A stretch of 64,000 bases of DNA, taken from the NCBI RefSeq assembly GCF_028858725.1, contig NC_084772.1:19259548-19323547 (forward strand), given 5' to 3'. The DNA comes from Colius striatus (lineage: Eukaryota; Chordata; Aves; Coliiformes; Coliidae). Of this stretch, positions 36,563 through 50,750 are shown in pieces. The stretch's first letter is position 1. Each line of letters begins with the position of its first letter. The notes below the pieces were generated by a model. That model saw only the letters and a list, made by a program, of their open reading frames with translations. It did not search any database and was not told the DNA's origin. A program made the translations under genes and the position numbers.

Positions 36563-38512
36563 ATTTCCAAACTCAGTCTGTTTCTAACATTATTGTTTTT
36601 GCTCCCTTTCACCTTTAATTTTGGCCTACATTCATGCTTCAGTCTTGGGAAGCCTTTAGAGATTGAAGACCTGTGATCTTTCAGGATACAAGTTGTTTGC
36701 TCAGGAATGTGATTTAGCCACATCAAATTGTCTGACATTTGCAGAATAAGAAAATGTCCAGATTTTAGCTAGAAGAATTCTCCCTGGTCATTCTGGAGGT
36801 ATTCCAGGTAGTAACATTTGGTCACCAACATTCAGATACAACCAAAGACTTTCTTGTCATACCAAGCAATTTCCTTTCCCTCCTCCTTACAGGTGTGTCT
36901 ATATGTATCACTGCTTTTATTCGTGATTTCATTCACACCTTCCCCTTCCACCTCTGTCACTCTGAAATGATGTGAAATGTCACACAGGTCAGGAAAATTC
37001 TGAAGTGCTGAGGAGTTGATATATCTTTGGATTAAAAGTTTTTCTTGTAGGGCTCCATCTTAGAGACTGTGAGAGTCCAGGTGAGTCCCATAAATTTCAA
37101 AAGGTCCAGTACAAACTCAAATGTGAATACCTGCCTCATGTTTTGTGTCTCCAGAGAAGGAGATGGCTTTAAAGGAAAGCTGTCTCATCCGCTCCCTCAA
37201 AGCTTGGCGTGTGGTCTTATCTCATGATGCACTCTACTGATAAGCTGCAGATAACTAGCAAAAGGCATTCTGCCTTTCTACATTGCCAGGAAGGAATCAA
37301 TGGTCAGAGACATAAAATCTACACCTTCTTACATCCACGCTTGAGACCTAGTGGGCATCAGAAAGACAAAGTAGACACAGCTGTAGCACAGACAAGAAGA
37401 TTTCCTCAGATTTCTTCATTGAAGGGAATGTTAAATGATGAAAAATGGTAACAAATGGTTAGTTATAGTAGGGGTTTAGGGGCTGTCTGGCTTTGGAACT
37501 GACATCTGAAATTAGATAATGTGATGTAGTTTTTTGCATTTCTGGTGTTTTGTGTGATTAGCCAGTAAAATCAACAAATGCTGGAGTTCATCTAGAAGGT
37601 GTTTCCTGTGCAAGATAAAAAGCAGTGAGCAAATAATGCAGTGAGTGCCCTGTTCTGCAGTTACCATAGAGACAGCATGTTAAAAGAACTGCTTTCCTTA
37701 CACCTCATCACTGATCTCGAATTAAAACTAAGACCTTTCCTATTATCATTGAATTATTTTTGCTTCTCTTGCACATAGACAAGGTGATGAACTGTTTCAC
37801 ACTTTGTCTTGGTTTTCAGCAACTTGAAGGACTGTCGTGGTCAGTCGACCATCTCTGGGGTTGAGCAGAGTTCAGATCTCCAAGCTTTCCACTTTGTTCC
37901 TTAAATCATGCTCACACAATTTCCTGTTTAGACACAAAAAAGAGGCTGAATAGGTTTTGGTGCTTCCTATTTGAGACTCAGTACAGTTGTTTCTTCCAGA
38001 GTAGCAGCTGGCTGTCAGAGTATCTCTGAAAGGCGTTTGGGTTAATTTTTCACATTCTTATCAGTTCAGACAATTCATTTGTAAGAGCTGTTTCAAAACC
38101 TAATTTCAAGTGACCAAAAAATAATCAGATAAAATGGGTTCTTTGGATTGTAAAAGCATTAGCTGAGCAGCCTTGGTTCTGTGTCAGAGAAGCACAAAGC
38201 ACTCTGGACACAGTTAATACCCTAGAAAAGCCCTATAAGCTCTGTAAAAAAAGGTATAAGATATCTGAACCAAAGTTCAGCAACCATTGCTGTTCCTTTG
38301 CTATATTTTAGAAAAGGATCCTGATACTCTTTAGCTCCTGCAACTTAAACATGTGGTGATTTACTGAGCCTAGAGGTGAAGTGATAACATTCTGCATGCT
38401 GTTGTGATGTGGGAGATGAACTTTGTGCTCCAGTAGCTCAGAGATACACATGATCTAGCTGCAACTTCATTGCACAGCACTGGAAAGCTCTGCAGCTGGT
38501 GTCCTTTGGTTG

Positions 38513-38543
38513 TTAATTTCCCCTTGCTGTATGGGGAAATTAA
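38513..38543. repeat. Inverted repeat, perfect 11-bp arms, 9-bp loop
   Basis: TTAATTTCCCC (38513-38523) and GGGGAAATTAA (38533-38543) are exact reverse complements separated by nine bases. The stem is too short for a microRNA precursor. Confidence 0.95.
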
Positions 38544-41500
38544 GTGTCATGGTGACCAAGGTTAATAGATTCACTGGAAGGTCAGCAAGACATATCACAC
38601 ATGTGCAATGAAAGGCAATTCTAACTGAGGTTTCTTTCTTTTTCCGATGGGTTTAACTGAAATCTTTCCAAGATAAGTCTGTAGAGAAGCTCTGGAAAAG
38701 CCAACAGGGAGACCTCTAGGAAGAAGAAATGGTTTTTAAATGTACAGGGAGGTCAGTAAAGTTCAGGTGACTGAGGATTGGTATTACAGGAGCCCTCAAA
38801 AGCCTGGCTGCAAAAGCTGCTCCATGAAGGCAAGATCCACCTTCCAGAGTATATTCCTTCCCCCAAGACTGGTTACATCCAGGAGACAGGAGAACATAAA
38901 CCAAGTGATGTCCTGGTACACCTTTTTCTACATTCAATATGCCCTTCCCAATTTTAACATCTCCCTTATATATGTTTTCTGCTCTACGTTATTTTGTCAC
39001 TAATTGCACAATAATTCTTCAGTCACTGTAGACTGGAGAACAAAGAACTCCATCTGTCAGAAGCCCTGTGTCCTTATGATTCTTTCTGACCTAAATTTGG
39101 AAAAGCTCCACCTTGCACTTCTTTTCCATTCCCTCAGGATGTTGACTCCCAGGCACTAACAGATGATACTGAAGCACCAAGTGCCACTAGTCTGCCCTGT
39201 CTAGCTCTCAGCAATTAATTGTCTCGCTGACGGGACAGATGAACTGCATATGAAGCAGCCTCCTGAATCATGCTGTCATTTATTTGCAAGCCATGATATT
39301 CAAGTCATGAATCTGGAGCTGTTTACTTACTTGTTCAAGGCTAGAGCTGGTGACATAGTATTTCATTTCTGCTTCAGAGAAATGAAAGCTCTGGATCCCA
39401 GGGGGTGTCTTTAGGATTAAACTGAGACCCTGAATTAGATGCTGCCTCTTTTTGTTCTCGTCTGGACAAGTGGTGCTGTTTGTGTAATGTGATAAAGAGC
39501 AGCCCATAATTCAGGGTCAGAGGACCCAGCAGTGTTGGTGAGGCAGGAGGTGGTGTCTGGGGGATTTTTAGTGTTTGTGCCTGTAACTTGATGATTCTGT
39601 TGACTTTACAAATACAGTAATAAGCACTTCCACACCTTTGAAGTGCCTACAGGTACCTTCTCAGTCTCCTAGGGAAGGAAAGTAAGAAAACAGTAACAGA
39701 GGAGTAAATGATTTAATTTTGTAAAAGAACTTAAAGTTTAAGGGGAATTAAAGACCTGGTGTCAAGCTAAATCAAAGCACTGGAAATGAGATGGAACTTG
39801 GATCTGTCCAAGGTTTCATCACTCGGTGAATGTAGTCTGGATATGGAGGCCTTTGTCCAGTGAAAGCACAGAAGAGAGAAAGGACAGAACTTTAGGAAAA
39901 GCTGAGATCCCAGGGGTCATGTTTCCATTGGTAACAGGGCAGTGAGACTGGCAAGAGCTGATGCAGTGGAAACTGCTCTCCTCCCAGCCTGTTGCAATGG
40001 CACTTTGAGTCCTTTTCCCATGCCACGCACACTCTTTGCTCTTGATAACTGTCTACCTTGCCCTGGACAGAGCCAGACCTGCTGCAACCCTTCTGTGACT
40101 TGTCAACATCACTATGCAGGGACTAAATAGCACATGAAGGAATAAATCAGAGCTAGGAGTGAGAGAATCCCCAAGAAGTGCCCAGTTTACAAATTAACAC
40201 AGAAGCTCTCACAAAGATTTTGGCTTATTTTGTTACAGGGAAGGCCATTTGGATGAAAGCACTTCTTTTTGGGTGGTAGTTGTAGAAGAATAGGAGTCAT
40301 AGAAAGCTAAAATCTTTGTGAGAGCCAAGTGCTGGTTTGAATTGCTTCTTTCTTTCAAGATCTTCAGCTATTCCCTGCATGCTTAGAAACACTTTCTGAA
40401 GAACCAGTTTTGAAGTGGTACAGCATTCCTTCAGAGAGCACTGAATACTAATTTACTGTCGGCAAGCTGTGGAGGAAAAAAGCCTCATCATGGTCCCCTT
40501 TTACAAGGATGTGGTTTTTTTCCTGTCCTTTTTGAATTTAATGTATCAAAACAGATTTAAAGTGCCCTGTTTCCTCAGCTCTACTCTGATGCTATACAAG
40601 ACTTACCCCATGCTGCTTTTCTATGGCACTGGTCAGATATGAGTGTCCCAAAGGCACTCTGTAAAGCTGCTACATAGACAATGTTAAGCAGTGACAAGTG
40701 AAGGGAGTATCTAAACATGGCAGGTATTGTATCCACCCCAACATCCTACACCCTGATACAAACTCTGGCACCATTTAACACGTGGTTGGGTTTATGGCTG
40801 GTTGGCCAGCACATCCCAGCTAGACACCAGACTGGCTTTGAAAGCCTCCTTCTGTCACCAGTTCTTGGATGTTTAGTAGGTTCACTCTCAGATATTAAAC
40901 ATCTGAGCACTGTTTGGGTGATAAACCTCATGGCTTTAGGTTAAAGTCCATGTATGCTGAGCCTTTTGCTCCTGTTCAAAATCCCTTTAGAGTAAGTTAG
41001 ATCTTGAAGAAGAAAAAACTCCCTCCATAGCTCCTCAGTCTTTATGCACGGAAAGGCTGTCTCTGTCCTTGTGGGGCATGTCAGGGTCCTTTTAGAAAGA
41101 GCTTGATGTCCCTCAGTACTGTTTCAACTGAGGCAAGTAAGAGCCCCCTTGGCCATGCATTAGTGCAGACAATAGACTTGCACTTCCTTACCAGAGAAAT
41201 GTCTCCAAATTACCTCAAGCCTGTACCTACCTCTTGCTTTGCCAGTATAGACACAAGGGAGGTCTAGGCTCAAGTGCCAGTTGGCAATAATTTCTGACTC
41301 AGGCTATGCTTTGTGTTGTAATGATGGTTCATGAGACTAAGTTGTCTTTCATAACTTCTTTGAATCATCATATTATTTTCAGAGAATTAATTATGATAAT
41401 ATTCCTGATTTGTGAAACTTGGCAAATGCATCTACAGATGTTGCCCATCACTTGGCTTGTAGGATTATATATTAATCCTTTACAGTTGTGAAAACATGGC

Positions 41501-41816
41501 AAATAATGTTCAATGGTTCTCTAGAGCTCATCCTTACAAAACACAGGACAATCCAAATGTGTAAAATGCATGCACCCTGGAAAAGCTTTAGAAGTGTTGT
41601 GTCTGTGTGGTGATTGAACCATAAATTATGTACTGATTCACTGCAAAAAGAATTCCATTGCACTCCTAGACCTCCATAAATCTCCAGATATTTACAATAA
41701 TGGTTTCCTTTTTAACTTGCTATCACATAGCGGTTTAGAGCAAGGCTGGCTGATAGTCAGGCATGTCCAGACCCACCATGCAGACAGTAAAAGTGATATA
41801 CTGTGAGAAGCAGGGG

Positions 41817-41886
41817 CTTACATCCCTTTTCACATAAGCTGCAAAAATGACTCTTACATCCCTTTTCACATGAGCTGCAAAAATGA
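41817..41886. repeat. Tandem duplication, period 36 bp
   Basis: Two 34-bp segments (41817-41850 and 41853-41886) start CTTACATCCCTTTTCACAT and end GAGCTGCAAAAATGA or AAGCTGCAAAAATGA. They differ at one position and are separated by two bases. The high identity suggests a recent local duplication. Confidence 0.96.
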
Positions 41887-44830
41887 TTGCCACAGTTTAT
41901 CTGAGCTACAGATCAAGATGTACTCAAAAATGACTCAAACTAAACTGAGCTTTGGAGGAACATCAGATGTGAAGTCCTGTTTGGTTCATATGCTGTTCAT
42001 TTTCCATATAATGGGTAAATGAAAGGTTGATGAAGGAAGAGTAGTAAAGAGCAAAGTGCAGGTATCAAACACTTTTGGTAATTATAACTGTAATGTTATC
42101 ATTTTCCACCCTGTACAAGCAATGTCAGGAAACACAGATAGCAACCTGACATTCATTATATTGATCTGAATTCATGCATGGATTTTCTCAGGTTGTGTAG
42201 CTTTTTTTTGAGGTGAGTTGTACACTGAAATTAAAGAGAAGGGTCCTGAAAACGATTGGAGCCTTTGTAAGCATGAACTGCACACGTGGCTATGGGAAAG
42301 TTATCTTGCATTTTTATCTTCTTCTCTGGGTGAATTCCCTTAGTGACACCACGTTGTGGGGCCTGAGAGGTCAAGCCTGGGAATACTTTCCAGTTCTGAG
42401 TGGTCCCATACTGGAAGAAGTAGCTCTACAGAAAGACTTCTCTAGATCTTACAAAAAGGCTGTTGTCATACTGAAATGGGACCAGCAGGTCTTGTTCTGA
42501 ACTTCAACAGGAGCTCTCCCTGGCCTTTGGCATCACACATGCTTTCATAATTGTGACTATGTGTAGTTAATTGTGTTCATGATAAATTTATTTAATAACC
42601 ACATGTGTAATCTGGAAGGAATCAACAAGAGTAGAACTGTATCAGCCTGGTGTTTAAAGCTAGTTTCTGAAATTATACCTTCTGCATGATGATTTTCCTG
42701 AGTTGAAAGCAAGGCTCAGCCTAGTCTGTCAGGCTGTGGCTTTGGTTTTGCCTTGCTCCCAAGCACAATTACAAGGGAGTCTGTGGTAGTTGTGTAGAAA
42801 TTGTTTTGGTTAAGAACTTCTTTTTCTAGATATAAATCAGAACCCAGCTCTGATTTAGTTCCTGCAACTGTAGCAGAAATTCCCTTCAATCAATAGAGTA
42901 TAGAGCACTGCTCAGCTCCTCTTCATTCTTGCATCTCAATGTTACCATATTTCCCCCCTGGACTCTTGTGTAGCAAGGCAAAAAATACTCATTCTTTCCT
43001 TTAGCCTTTTAATTTTGTTTAGTATAGTTTTCTTCTCTTTCTCCTAATGTCTTCTCAGTTTTGTTTTCCCTTTTCCTTCATTTCTTCTAAGCTCTGTTTC
43101 ATGTTGAATAAAATACCATCCCCAGTAATGAGCAATTTCATTTCAAAAGAGAGAAAATCTACTCCTTTTTCTTTCCTTTTGTAGCAGTTTCCTTCAAGTA
43201 GGCAAAGGTTTTCTGCATTATATTCTCTAATTAACTTGTCTTTGAGTCAACCAGTACACTCTACTAATGAAAATCATTTCCCAGCTAAGATGATTTATTG
43301 GTTGAAAGAAAAAACTGTTTTAATTGAAGTAACATTAAAAAGTAACTCAGCTGCTTTAGGGATTCTGAAAATTTGGCAATGGAAAATTTGCTAAAGGTGA
43401 CAATATTCATGAGATCTTTAATTGGATCTGATGGGGATGAATTCCATATCCTGCAGTTATATATAAGCCACATAATATTTCCTATTCCAAAATATTTCCA
43501 TTCTGCAGTAGAGTGGATCTTGGGCCTTTCAAAATGTCTAGGAAAAGAATCTGAGGGAGGGAGAGAGGGGAGAAATGGCATTTATCCAGCTCTGACTTAG
43601 TCACTGGCTGGAAGGACACCTATGAGAGATACAGAGGCTTAAATACCTTCTCCAAAAACAGAGATCGTTCTAGTGTTTCCTGGCTATTGCTTGAACCAAG
43701 CAATAAATCACAGTAGTGGAGCAGAAATACTGCAGAGAGGCTTGGTCAGTGAAGAAGGTGGATGGGAAAGTGGTAAGGATGCTCAGGATCCTGATGTGAG
43801 TCTACTCCAGCCTCCTTCTCAGATGAAAGCTGGGTTGAGCTCTCCATCGTTCTGAGAGAATTACTGATCCTGTCCTTGGAGTCTCAGACCAGAAATTCAA
43901 ACCACACTGAACCTGCTCCCTATATTCCTAAAGAGAGATCATGTTTCAGAAATCAAGTAGTTTTTGCTCAAAAAAAGAATACAGAGTTTTGCTGTTGACT
44001 TCAATATGGCCAAGATTCCACTTGTAAATTGCTTTAAAACCTTTGACACATGGCTGCAGCTCATTTCTCTTACAAATCCCTGTGGTCATGACTCAACAAT
44101 ACAATAAATCCAGCTTAAGGGCTCCTTGTGTTGCATCAGAAAAGTCATGACACAGAATCCCATCACACAGAGCACTGATCCAGAGTAAGCAAACTTGCCT
44201 ATTCAAATGTATTAATAATGATGACTTTGTTGTTTCACTCTTAGATGAGGCATCTTCTGCAGGCACTGCTCCAACTGTTTTAACTCTGTCAGAGATTGTC
44301 TGTCATCTTCTAGGCAGGGGAAGAGCAGTGAAAATACTGTTTTCTGCACTCTAACTGCTTCATCAGAAATACACATCATGAGCTGATGTTTGACCCACAT
44401 CAAATGTGTACTTCTGGCAGATGAGCAGTGCAGAGGTCTGCTATTAACGATCACAGAACCAGAGCCTCAGTCCAGAAGCGTGGAAAGGTGCTTGAAAAAA
44501 CAGTGTTTTTTTCAGAGTAACTCAGAAAAGATCTGCGTAGCTGTTGCTTCTGGTCCTTTCATCAGGGAACCGAGCAAAGCTGCACAAGCAAATCACTGCA
44601 AAGGATTCTTCCTTAAGCACTGTAAAGACTGAGGAGTCCAATGAGATATGGCCAAATGAGGAAGCAGCCTTGCAGCATTCCAGCTGTGGCTGGGACGGAG
44701 AGCTGTTCCTCCACAGTCCATCACGTGAGAATGTCATAAGCTGGCCCCTGCCAAGCATCTGCTGGTAGTGAATGACTGAAGTGCTCAGGCTTGAAATAAG
44801 TAGTTTGTTGCAGCGAGGAAAAGCTTAGCA

Positions 44831-44938
44831 AATCATAGAATCACAGAATGGTAGGAGTTGGAAGGGATTGCTGCTAAAGATCATCTAGTCCAACCTCTCT
44901 GCTCAAGCAGGTACACCTAGCTCAGGTCACTCGGGAAC
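44831..44938 (-). mobile_element. CR1 LINE 3'-end fragment (minus orientation)
   Basis: AATCATAGAATCACAGAATG is followed by GTAGGAGTTGGAAGGGATTG, GATCATCTAGTCCAACC and GCTCAAGCAGGTACACCTAG: the reversed CR1 3' end, about 105 bp, 5'-truncated. Confidence 0.93.
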
Positions 44939-47900
44939 GCAGAAATTAAGGTGGTTCATTTAACACATTCCTTTGGCTAATGTTAGGTAACTGATTTTAC
45001 TTTCATATAAAGCAAGTAGCAGTTCCAAACTGAGTTTCTACTGAGAAAAAGAATTGCCTCCTGATTGCAAATTTGCTTGAGTTTTTCTGGATTAATTTTT
45101 GTGGCCCAAAGGCATCTTTGCATTTGCTTTCAGTATTTCAACATGACATCTCGTCTCTGTGGGAGGTGTTACACACTAATGAGATTTTATTACCTATTTC
45201 CATTTGGGCACTTTGGCTCAAGGAGTGATTTCATTGTTCAACACAGGTGCCAGGTGAACATTTCACACTAACTGGGGACATTTCTTTGTGGTCTCTTGAC
45301 CATGCAGCTAAATCCTCCTGGTGACAGAAATAATAGCTAAAGCAGCTGAGGTCACATTCACAATAGCCAGAACAATCCTGCAGCCTTGTCCAGAAAACAA
45401 GGAATTGCAGTAAACAAGGGAGAGGCTTCCCAGAAAGGGTCATTTCACAGTGAGCTCAGTCCATCATGAGCCTTAGAGAACTGAAGCAGTTCATTGTAGT
45501 ACTCCTGCAGGTCATCCCTGATGGAAACTGAACTTGGATGTTTACAGTGTGTACAAATCTGAAGGCTTTGACTGATGTATTTGGGGTCAGTGTCCTTTCT
45601 GAACTGTGATGTTGCTCCTCCTTCAGTACAGTGTTTTTTTCTTTATAACTGTTCAATATGACCTGTGCTGAAAGAAAAAGAAGGTGATTAATTCATTAGT
45701 GATAATCCTCCTTGTTTTCTTCCACAGTTTGTGTACAGAGCACAGAACTTAGCACAGCCCCAAGGCCTTACCCACTGCAACAACCCACAGAGGAGAGCTC
45801 CAGAGAGTCTCTCTGTTGTGTTGTAACACTGGTGCTCTGAACCACACAGGGTATTTTGTTCTGCTGTGAGTCTCCAGTCAGATAGTTATTATTGCTGACC
45901 ATTTATTAATAATAAAACACCCTTTCCAAAAGCAAACAGAATGAAAATGGGTAAGGAAAGATGCTACTTCAATTTCATGGAGTCCATAAAAATCACAGGA
46001 CTCCTGGAATTGATGGATTCCTGGCACTGAAACGAAATCAGAGGGGAAGGAAGAAGAAAAGGGACTGATACCTAGGGTGTAAAATGATGACAGTCAAGGT
46101 GTGCTTCTTTGTAAGCAAGATAAATGGTAAGATTATTTTAATAGGAAAGATTACATCATTTTTCAGATGGTTAAGATTCTAGTCTGTAGTGAGGCTCTGT
46201 TGTGTTCAATCTTATATAAATACACAACAAAATGTAGCCCCTAGCCTGAGGAAGTTATATTCTGAAAGGCAAGACTCAGAGAGGCTGCAAAAGGACAGAG
46301 GCACAGAGAAGGGAAGCAACGTGTCCCAAGTCAGACAATAGTTCAGTGGCAGCAGCAAAAATAGAATCAGAGCCAGCTTCTTCCCACAATGGTGTGAGGG
46401 GATCTCATTCCCTTCTTGACTGATTGCTGTGAAATAAACCATCACTGGCAGAAATGAGACACATGGTACTCACAGGTAAATGCTACTCACATGCAAGTCT
46501 ATTCCACATAGAGGTTTTCAGCTATTTGTTGAGCTGTATGATTTCATATTAGATGTGTGGTCCCTGAATAGTGAATTTCACACTGCTAGCAATAAGTTTA
46601 CTTTTCTTAGTAGTATTTCATGAATCCCTCAGCATTAGTCCTTGGAGTCTCGTGTCTGCAAATTACAGATGGAAAGCCTCTCTTTTGTAAGATTATTTAT
46701 ACATTCCTGGTCTTTGGTATCTTTTAGATAGTTACAGTACAGCTGCAGAAATTGAGCCACTTCCTTTCTTGTTGTCTTCTTTCAACACCAGTAAATGGAA
46801 TAATTGACATTTTCATGCTGAATGAAAATCGTGAAAATAAATTAACATGAACTTTGAATGGTTCCTATAAGTCAGGAATGTAGAATCAAAATTGAATCCA
46901 AGCCAAGTCCACTTCCTTTGAAACCCAGGGCTCCTAAGATATACATGTTACCAACAAATTTGGGGAGTTCTGATGACTTGCTGACCAATAGTAGAAACAT
47001 TTACCACTGCAACCAGGAATCAATATTTTAGATCTCCATGGAGATATTTGCCATGGCAATCCAACAATGCTAGTATGTGAAACACATTTATATTAATATC
47101 TCCAATTTATCCCCAATGTCCCTTTCTGTTCGTGCAAAGTGCTAGAGAAAGATCAGTGCATCTGTGATTCTGTGTTGGCTTAGATTTCCAGTGACTTCCA
47201 GAATAGTCAGTTGTTGTCAGATAAGTCTTCCTGTTGGAAATAAATGTAAACCAGAATAGGAAAGCTGAACTAATCAAACTGAGGTCTTTTCAAAGTGAAA
47301 AATAGAACAATTACCGGATGCAAGTAGATAAAAAATATCCTATGGGACAAGAATTCCTTGGAACATGCTGGTTTTGCAAAACTAAAACCTTCCCTGGGAA
47401 GGAGTCAATTCAATTTAGCACTGAATAGGAAAAAAAGATAAGTTGAGCTGGGGTTTTTTTTAATTATTAGTTATTACTTTTTGAGGGAATAACATCATTG
47501 TTAAGACACAATTTCTACAGCTCTTTGTACATATACAAATGTACCGAAATGGAGGGAATCCATGCTTGTTTGTAAGTGTTAATGAAATATCCTGGAGTGT
47601 TGGACACATGGACAATTGTGGCTGTTGAATTAATTTTCTCACTGAGAATATTCTAGTCAACTCCAAATAGTCTTCTCTACTCATCTGTGTTTCCAAAAGC
47701 TTTCTGAAGATTTTCTCTTCTAAGTCAGTCTTCCATTCATCTTCTGTTTATCATCTTTGGTGCATCAGTGACTTTTTTCTGAGTGTGTTTCTTTGTCAGA
47801 CTGGCTCATCTGTATCCATTGCTGTTTCTTCTATTGAAAACATGCATCAGTTGTGGAAGCATCTTGAAGATTGCTCATGAACAAGGCTTATGTGGTTTAA

Positions 47901-50690
47901 AGCATTATGCAGGTGTAGAAAAGTAGTTATATCCTTAAGTTGTCCTTTAAAACTGCTTCATTGTGTAGGACACTTTTCAAGGAAGTACATCAAAGAGGAG
48001 ATTACAGCTGCTAGAGAAATCCCAGCAGTGGAGTTGACCGTTTGTCAGTATTAAGCTGTTCCTTAAGTCAATATGAAGCTGTCACACTTAAAGGGAGGCA
48101 TAAAAATGCAACCCTGCTGCAGTGATGAAGCTGTCAAAGTCAGAGCACTATAAGACATTCCTTTTAGTGATTGTTTCTTCCTGAGCTCATCAAGTAGAAC
48201 ATCTTGGCTTAGTGATCTTGCTGAGGAACATCATTTCAGTTTAATAGACACCCAGCATGGTGCCCAACCTCTAGCCATCTCTTCTTTAGCACTCACTGCT
48301 TGAAAACTAGTTGAGGACACCTGACCTGGTGCTCTGGATTAATCTAATCTTGCTTTCAACCAGCATAGTGGGAAAGCTCTGCAGCATCATGGATGTGTGC
48401 CTGATGCTTGGTGTGATTGATTTATGATGATGAAACCAAACATACCTTCTGGTGTGAGAGGAAGTAACGATAATGTTACTTCTGAAACACATTATCCTTC
48501 TTTTTGTACTTAAGGACCCAGTCGTGTCAAGGCTGAAAAGCTTTGGCTTCAGTTTACACAGGTACATTGTAACTGTCTACCTATGTGCCCAATTCTTTTA
48601 CATGTCACAGAAATAGTTCTGTATCCAGTCCTATAAAACAGATGGCAAAAAGCCTATTGATTTCAGATAAGCAGGAACCAGTAGATACTGTTTTTACCTG
48701 GACAGTGTTCTGTAACAGCTGTAGGTCAGTAATAATTCATGCAGTTGAATCTAACCTAAAACTAGGAATGCACAGTGAAAAATAGCACTGTTCTGAGTCT
48801 GGTTTTTTCTTCCTTTCCATTTGACCAACAGGAACAGACAGAAGGGCCAGGTGATCTGTAACAAAAGGTCTTAATTTCTTCTGTACTTGTTTGCCAAAAT
48901 GAACATCATCTTTCTCTCTGAAAGAGTGAGAGGGTATGTGAGGAGACAGATAAGAATTCACCAGTTCTGTCCTGGGAAATGCTGTAGGTCCCTGGGAGAC
49001 TCTGAGTACTCAGGTGTTTTCAGGGCTCCATGGAGGTTTATGCTGGAGCCATCTCATGCATCAATCATGTACCAGGTTGCTGAAGCAAGTCTGGTCCCTT
49101 GTTAATGTTCAGTGATTTCTGAACTGGATCTGAATGCACACTGGGGATTTGTCTTTTCTCTTTCCCTCAAAATAGTTTGGAAGGTCAAACCTGGCTGTGG
49201 ATTCAAATATTGAATTTCAGACCTATCTGTGATTTATCTTGGCCTGGCGTGCTTGTAACATGACAAGTACTCTGTTTAACAAGAGCGTGGACTCTATTCC
49301 AGCTCCCATATTCCTGATTCAATCTAAACCACATTTCCTTCACAAAGAACCTTTCAAAAGCAAAGAATTTCAAAAATCACTGCTATGAATGGGCCAAGAA
49401 CTTACATTGTCAGGAAGTCCCCAAATGATCTATAGCCCTGGCAGATTTGCTTGTTAGCTTGGATTTCTTGGTCTAGCAATGGGTCAGTTTTCACATACAA
49501 ACAGATCTTTTGTTTTCCCAACTATGTGTGCATCTTATGGAGTCCTTTTAGAAGAAAAACTAAATGTGTCTTTAGTTTCAAAGTGTAACGTGTCAGAACC
49601 AGTTGCTTTGAAAACATCCTTCCCTCTAACATGCTTTTCATTAGGAAGATTTATTCCCAAACTGAAATTAGTACCAGTTTTCAGGAAGGACTCAAGTGTA
49701 TTCTTGCTTTGATGTCTCTTGGTATAAATAATGTAGCACAATGTGAATTCAGAAGAATTATTTGTGTATATTTGAGAAGATAACTTGTAACTGGGAAGCA
49801 ATTCCGACAACCTGCTTGTGAAGACAGAGCTGTACTCTATTCAAATACTAAACCCTGCATAAAGGAACAAGATAATTATTGCTGGGTCACATTTGCAGAC
49901 CAGTTTTACAAGTTGCAATCAAATAAAAGAAGAATTACAGGCTGGCACGGAAGCATCACCTGGGAACAACCTTGGGAACAGTTAAGCTTGGAGAAGTTTA
50001 CAGTGAAAGCTGTTTTGTTGTTGTGATTTCCATTTCCAGTAAAGATAAACTCCAGGAAAGTTTAACACAGCTGAACACAGAATGTGGACCTTCCTTCTGT
50101 TTCTATCAGTCTTATGAGAAGAAAACTCAGTGATCTGCAAGGAGATTCAGAGGTGGGTGGTTGGGGTGGCAGCATTTTCCAGGAGGGCAGAGCAGGCAGC
50201 TGGGGACCACTGACCAGTTCCATACCTTGTTTTCATCTGCTCTTAAACTTCTGTTGGAGCTCTTTCCCAGCACATCATGCAGAGTCTTTTTCACATTTCA
50301 CTCCAACATGCACCAAACCCAAACTTTCTTGGTGTATTGCCTGGTTTACATTTAAGAGAATGAGGCTGTGCTGGTTTAGTTTAATTCCACATCAGTTCTT
50401 ACATTCTTTTCCCACTGGAAGGCTTCATCTTTTCTGACTGTGCTGAAAGTAGCATTTGGCATAAGTCAAAAACCCTACTTCAGACAACTTAATCTATTCA
50501 AAATGGTGCTGAAAGGAAAAAGGAGCACTGTTGCAAACAAAGGCTTGTGTATCCTTATCTAAGGCTGAGAACCTCATGGCTCTGAGAGACAAGTTTTGTC
50601 TTTGGATCCAGCTGTTATACTTTAAGGCATTGCTTTTTGAACTGTTTGCTTTGGGCCCCCCACTCAGTCTAGAGTAGAGATCACTCATCT
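44939..50690. other. Intergenic, no gene recognised
   Basis: Unique AT-rich sequence. Two short CCATGG-centred palindromes lie side by side at 47032-47059. No coding or RNA gene is recognised. Confidence 0.65.
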
Positions 50691-50750
50691 GATGGTTGAT
50701 GGTTGGACTCAATGATCTAGAAGCTAAACAATCCTGTGATTTTGTGATTT
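50691..50750 (+). mobile_element. Degenerate CR1 LINE 3'-tail fragment
   Basis: GATGGTTGATGGTTGGACTC followed by AATGATCTAGAAG...CAATCCTGTGATTTTGTGATT resembles the CR1 3' tail with decayed terminal octamers. It is short and diverged, so the call is less certain than the other CR1 copies. Confidence 0.7.

Larger units (their letters stand above)
36563..44830. other. Intergenic, no gene recognised
   Basis: Unique AT-rich DNA with a hairpin at 38513-38543, a 36-bp-period duplication at 41817-41886 and a pyrimidine-rich stretch around 42960-43210. Open frames do not exceed about 98 codons and resemble nothing I know. Confidence 0.65.
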
